From Apostichopus parvimensis (taxonomy: Eukaryota; Echinodermata; Holothuroidea; Aspidochirotida; Stichopodidae), in contig KN883586.1 of NCBI GenBank assembly GCA_000934455.1, forward strand, positions 29,491 through 50,275: a stretch of DNA of 20,785 nucleotides, written 5' to 3'. The position numbers and the translations under genes were made by a program. The notes under the pieces were generated by a model, which worked only from the letters and a program-made list of their open reading frames with translations, did no database searches and was not told where the DNA came from. Shown here one piece after another: positions 19,048-20,785 of the stretch. Numbering within the stretch: position 1 is the first letter of the stretch; each line of letters opens with the position of its first letter.

Positions 19048-19514
19048 TACGTAGTTTACTACATTCCGCTTGCAATAGAAATCGTTTTGTATGGATGCGA
19101 AATATATTATATTTATCTCATGCAATGCGGTGTCATTTGTCGATGTCATAGTAAAACATTCCCTATAATATATTAACTAGTCATTAACTCTCTTAATTAC
19201 TGTTATACCTCACCCTCACTACCAATAACATGCCGTGCTTATTACATCTTTCATGTTATATATGTTCCTTTTCCATGATAGAAAGCCAACTTTTATTTTT
19301 GAGACTGATCAATGATCTCACCATACCTTTATGGTGCTTCTCCGAGGGTGCAGGGCCACAACCGCGACCCCTCTCTCCCTTCTCCTCCCCCTATTTGATT
19401 TCCTTCCTGAGGAAATAGTGACAAAATAAAACATTCTGTTGTACCTGGGCTTGGTCTTTTGGTTTAGGAGTTGCTATTCAGCCCATTGACTCGGCCGATT
19501 GCCAACTGGACGCA
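19048..19514. other. Non-coding stretch with a 7-bp hairpin
   Basis: No gene is visible. ATTTCCT at 19398-19404 and AGGAAAT at 19410-19416 form a perfect stem around TCCTG. CT-rich sequence precedes it. A 62-codon open frame at 19230-19418 has no recognisable content. Confidence 0.5.
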
Positions 19515-19697
19515 CCAAAATACTTTTTAAGAAAAGTCACCCAGGAAAGAACCTGAGCACGAAAACCAAACGACTGATCCGCTCTCAACCCCAGTTCCCT
19601 TGCATCGGGACTATGACTGTGTGATTATAGTTGGGTGTGTATCACCATTCCCCTCGAAAGGGAAAAGATACTACACCTGATCTTAGCCAAAAGGCCG
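19515..19697 (-). ncRNA. U2-headed snRNA-like sequence (possible snRNA-derived SINE or chimeric pseudogene)
   Basis: Read on the minus strand, this starts with a copy of U2 snRNA nucleotides about 10-41 and then departs completely from U2. What follows is structured. Five bases GTATC (plus 19667-19671) can pair with GATAC (plus 19639-19643), enclosing an inner stem TTCCC/GGGAA (plus 19648-19652 with 19660-19664). Later come a CTCAGG/CCTGGG stem (plus 19540-19557) and an ACTTTT/AAAAGT stem (plus 19522-19537), followed at once by ATTTTGG (plus 19515-19521), which fits an Sm-site pattern (AU4GR). The span of about 183 nt is close to the length of U2, but the Sm-like site is far later than in U2, and U2 stem-loops IIb, III and IV are absent. 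SINEs with snRNA-derived heads are known. The 3' boundary is a guess and no poly-A tail or target duplication is seen. Confidence 0.35.
19666..19697 (-). ncRNA. U2 snRNA 5'-segment match (nt about 10-41)
   Basis: On the minus strand CGGCCTTTTGGCTAAGATCA is followed by GGTGTAGTATCT. Compared with the strongly conserved 5' part of metazoan U2 (human numbering), all 32 positions match except one, A to G near position 30. The match includes the branch-point-pairing word GUAGUA. The first nine U2 nucleotides are not conserved. A match this long and exact is not plausible by chance. Because the rest of U2 is missing, this is not an intact U2 gene. Confidence 0.88.
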
Positions 19698-19930
19698 CAT
19701 CAAACGGAAGTCTCTAAATGGTATCCAGGATCATAATGCTTTGGCTCAAACTATCAGCATTTGTAAAAGTTGGTTTCGTAGATTAAATCTGCTAGTTATA
19801 CCAATAGTCTTTTATACAAAACAGGGAGTGCGGAATTAAACCGTAATATACCTTTGCGGTAGAACAGGTGCACCATTTCAAACGGGAAGGTGACTGGGTT
19901 CTTTTAATTAATGGGAATGAGTGCATCTAA

Positions 19931-19978
19931 CCCCCCCCCCTCCACCCCTCCACCCCCTCCACCCCTCCCTCCTCCCTC
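19931..19978 (+). repeat. C-rich/CT-rich simple repeat
   Basis: A C-run is followed by repeated CTCCACCC words and then CTCC words. This is an imperfect, probably slippage-derived tract. Confidence 0.85.
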
Positions 19979-20341
19979 GTCTCTTGCAACGCTAGCTATG
20001 GTTAACTATAGTCAAAATCAGTACAGGTATAGTTTAAAATTATAACACATTGTGAGTCTTATGTAAAGAAGTATCAGTAAAGCATTTCAATTAGTCAAAT
20101 CTATGTTATGTTTAACTAAATATAGGAGATTTAATGTGGATGAGAAAGGAACAAGCGTGGTCCCTGGAACACTATATAGGCTTTCTCGATCACCCATAGT
20201 CAACATAAATAAAAACGAAAATGAATGCGAATCAGGATTCTAATTACTTTAGATCTAACCACATAGTCATTCGATGTTTGTTGTTTTGTTTACTTTTACC
20301 AAACAGAAAAGATCATCATTGAATATGAAGCGGACTGACTA

Positions 20342-20363
20342 ACAGACAGACAGACAGACAGAC
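20342..20363 (+). repeat. (CAGA)n microsatellite
   Basis: Five consecutive CAGA units form a simple tetranucleotide repeat. Confidence 0.9.
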
Positions 20364-20785
20364 CGAATAACGGAGAGACACAAATTGTGACAATTATAAA
20401 CAATCTTATCTGAACACTCGTGAAGATTTAAGTTAAAATAATTAAAAGTTTAAAACATCCAAAGTATTGTGTCTAACATGAAATAACTCTACAAATCGTT
20501 AAAATTTGTGATTATTTTCCTTTTGTCGTTTTCTTGACTTAAAATTACATTTCTATGTAACTTATGACTAAGTATAAATATGGATACATAACATTATAAC
20601 CTTTAATCTGAAGTGTCCCAGTGATATGATAAAGTGGAGATTGTTAATTACAGATATGCTCAAGAGTATCAAGGTATTTGATGACACAACACTTCATGTC
20701 AGGTAGGCCTATATGCCTTTAAGAAAAGCTATTGTTTGACTTATATTGATCAATGGATAACAAATCATGAAACTAGGCATTACTT

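Larger units (their letters stand above)
19698..20785. other. Non-coding stretch, no gene seen
   Basis: It contains a C-run and CTCCACCC-type low-complexity patch at 19931-19978 and a (CAGA)n microsatellite at 20342-20363. The remainder is AT-rich anonymous DNA to the end of the window, including a TAGGCCTA palindrome at 20704-20711. I see no U2-type upstream promoter element that I could recognise. Confidence 0.55.

Noticed and set aside
19500-19700. Intact U2 snRNA gene
   Set aside because: Only nucleotides about 10-41 of U2 are present. The 5' end, the Sm-site region and the 3' stem-loops of U2 are missing.

Overview
The window looks like non-coding DNA from an animal nuclear genome. It is AT-rich, has long G/C homopolymer runs, many microsatellites, remnants of several transposon classes and a large minisatellite. 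I found no convincing protein-coding exon: the open frames are short, unrelated to recognisable families, and several lie inside repeats. The mixture (a hAT MITE with an 8-bp target duplication, Penelope-like 3' ends with hammerhead-like hairpins, G-rich 'GGGGCGKATCC / GGCGTAGC' dispersed repeats, frequent TAGGCCTA and GTACTGTAC palindromes) suggests a marine invertebrate, perhaps an echinoderm. That assignment is an inference from repeat style, not a marker gene.

Layout. 1-1757: unique AT-rich DNA with a 13-bp perfect hairpin at 1398-1430. 1766-2159: a complete non-autonomous hAT element with perfect 8-bp target duplications. 2168-5040: unannotatable DNA with small microsatellites. About 5040-5230: a minus-strand Penelope-like 3' end, followed by a palindromic cluster of GGATTA homeodomain motifs. 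6315-6583: a two-copy 143-bp tandem duplication. 8280-8486: a minus-strand dispersed repeat, followed by a perfect 2 x 32-bp duplication. 10511-10640: a 55-bp duplication ending in a very long C-tract. 12571-13005: a diverged pair of about 250-280-bp repeats. 13244-13850: a minisatellite of alternating 27- and 33-bp units. 16270-16690: a possible tRNA-derived SINE head followed by a second Penelope/hammerhead-like hairpin. 16800-18200: two G-rich dispersed repeats. 19027-19047: a CRE site next to an octamer. 19515-19697: a minus-strand segment that begins with a near-exact copy of U2 snRNA nucleotides about 10-41 and then continues as a different, hairpin-rich, snRNA-like sequence.

No genes can be shown to work together here. 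The most interesting candidate is the U2-headed sequence near 19.6 kb. It could be a snRNA-derived SINE, a chimeric pseudogene or a divergent snRNA-like transcript. The two hammerhead-like Penelope tails and the minisatellite that is open on both strands come next.
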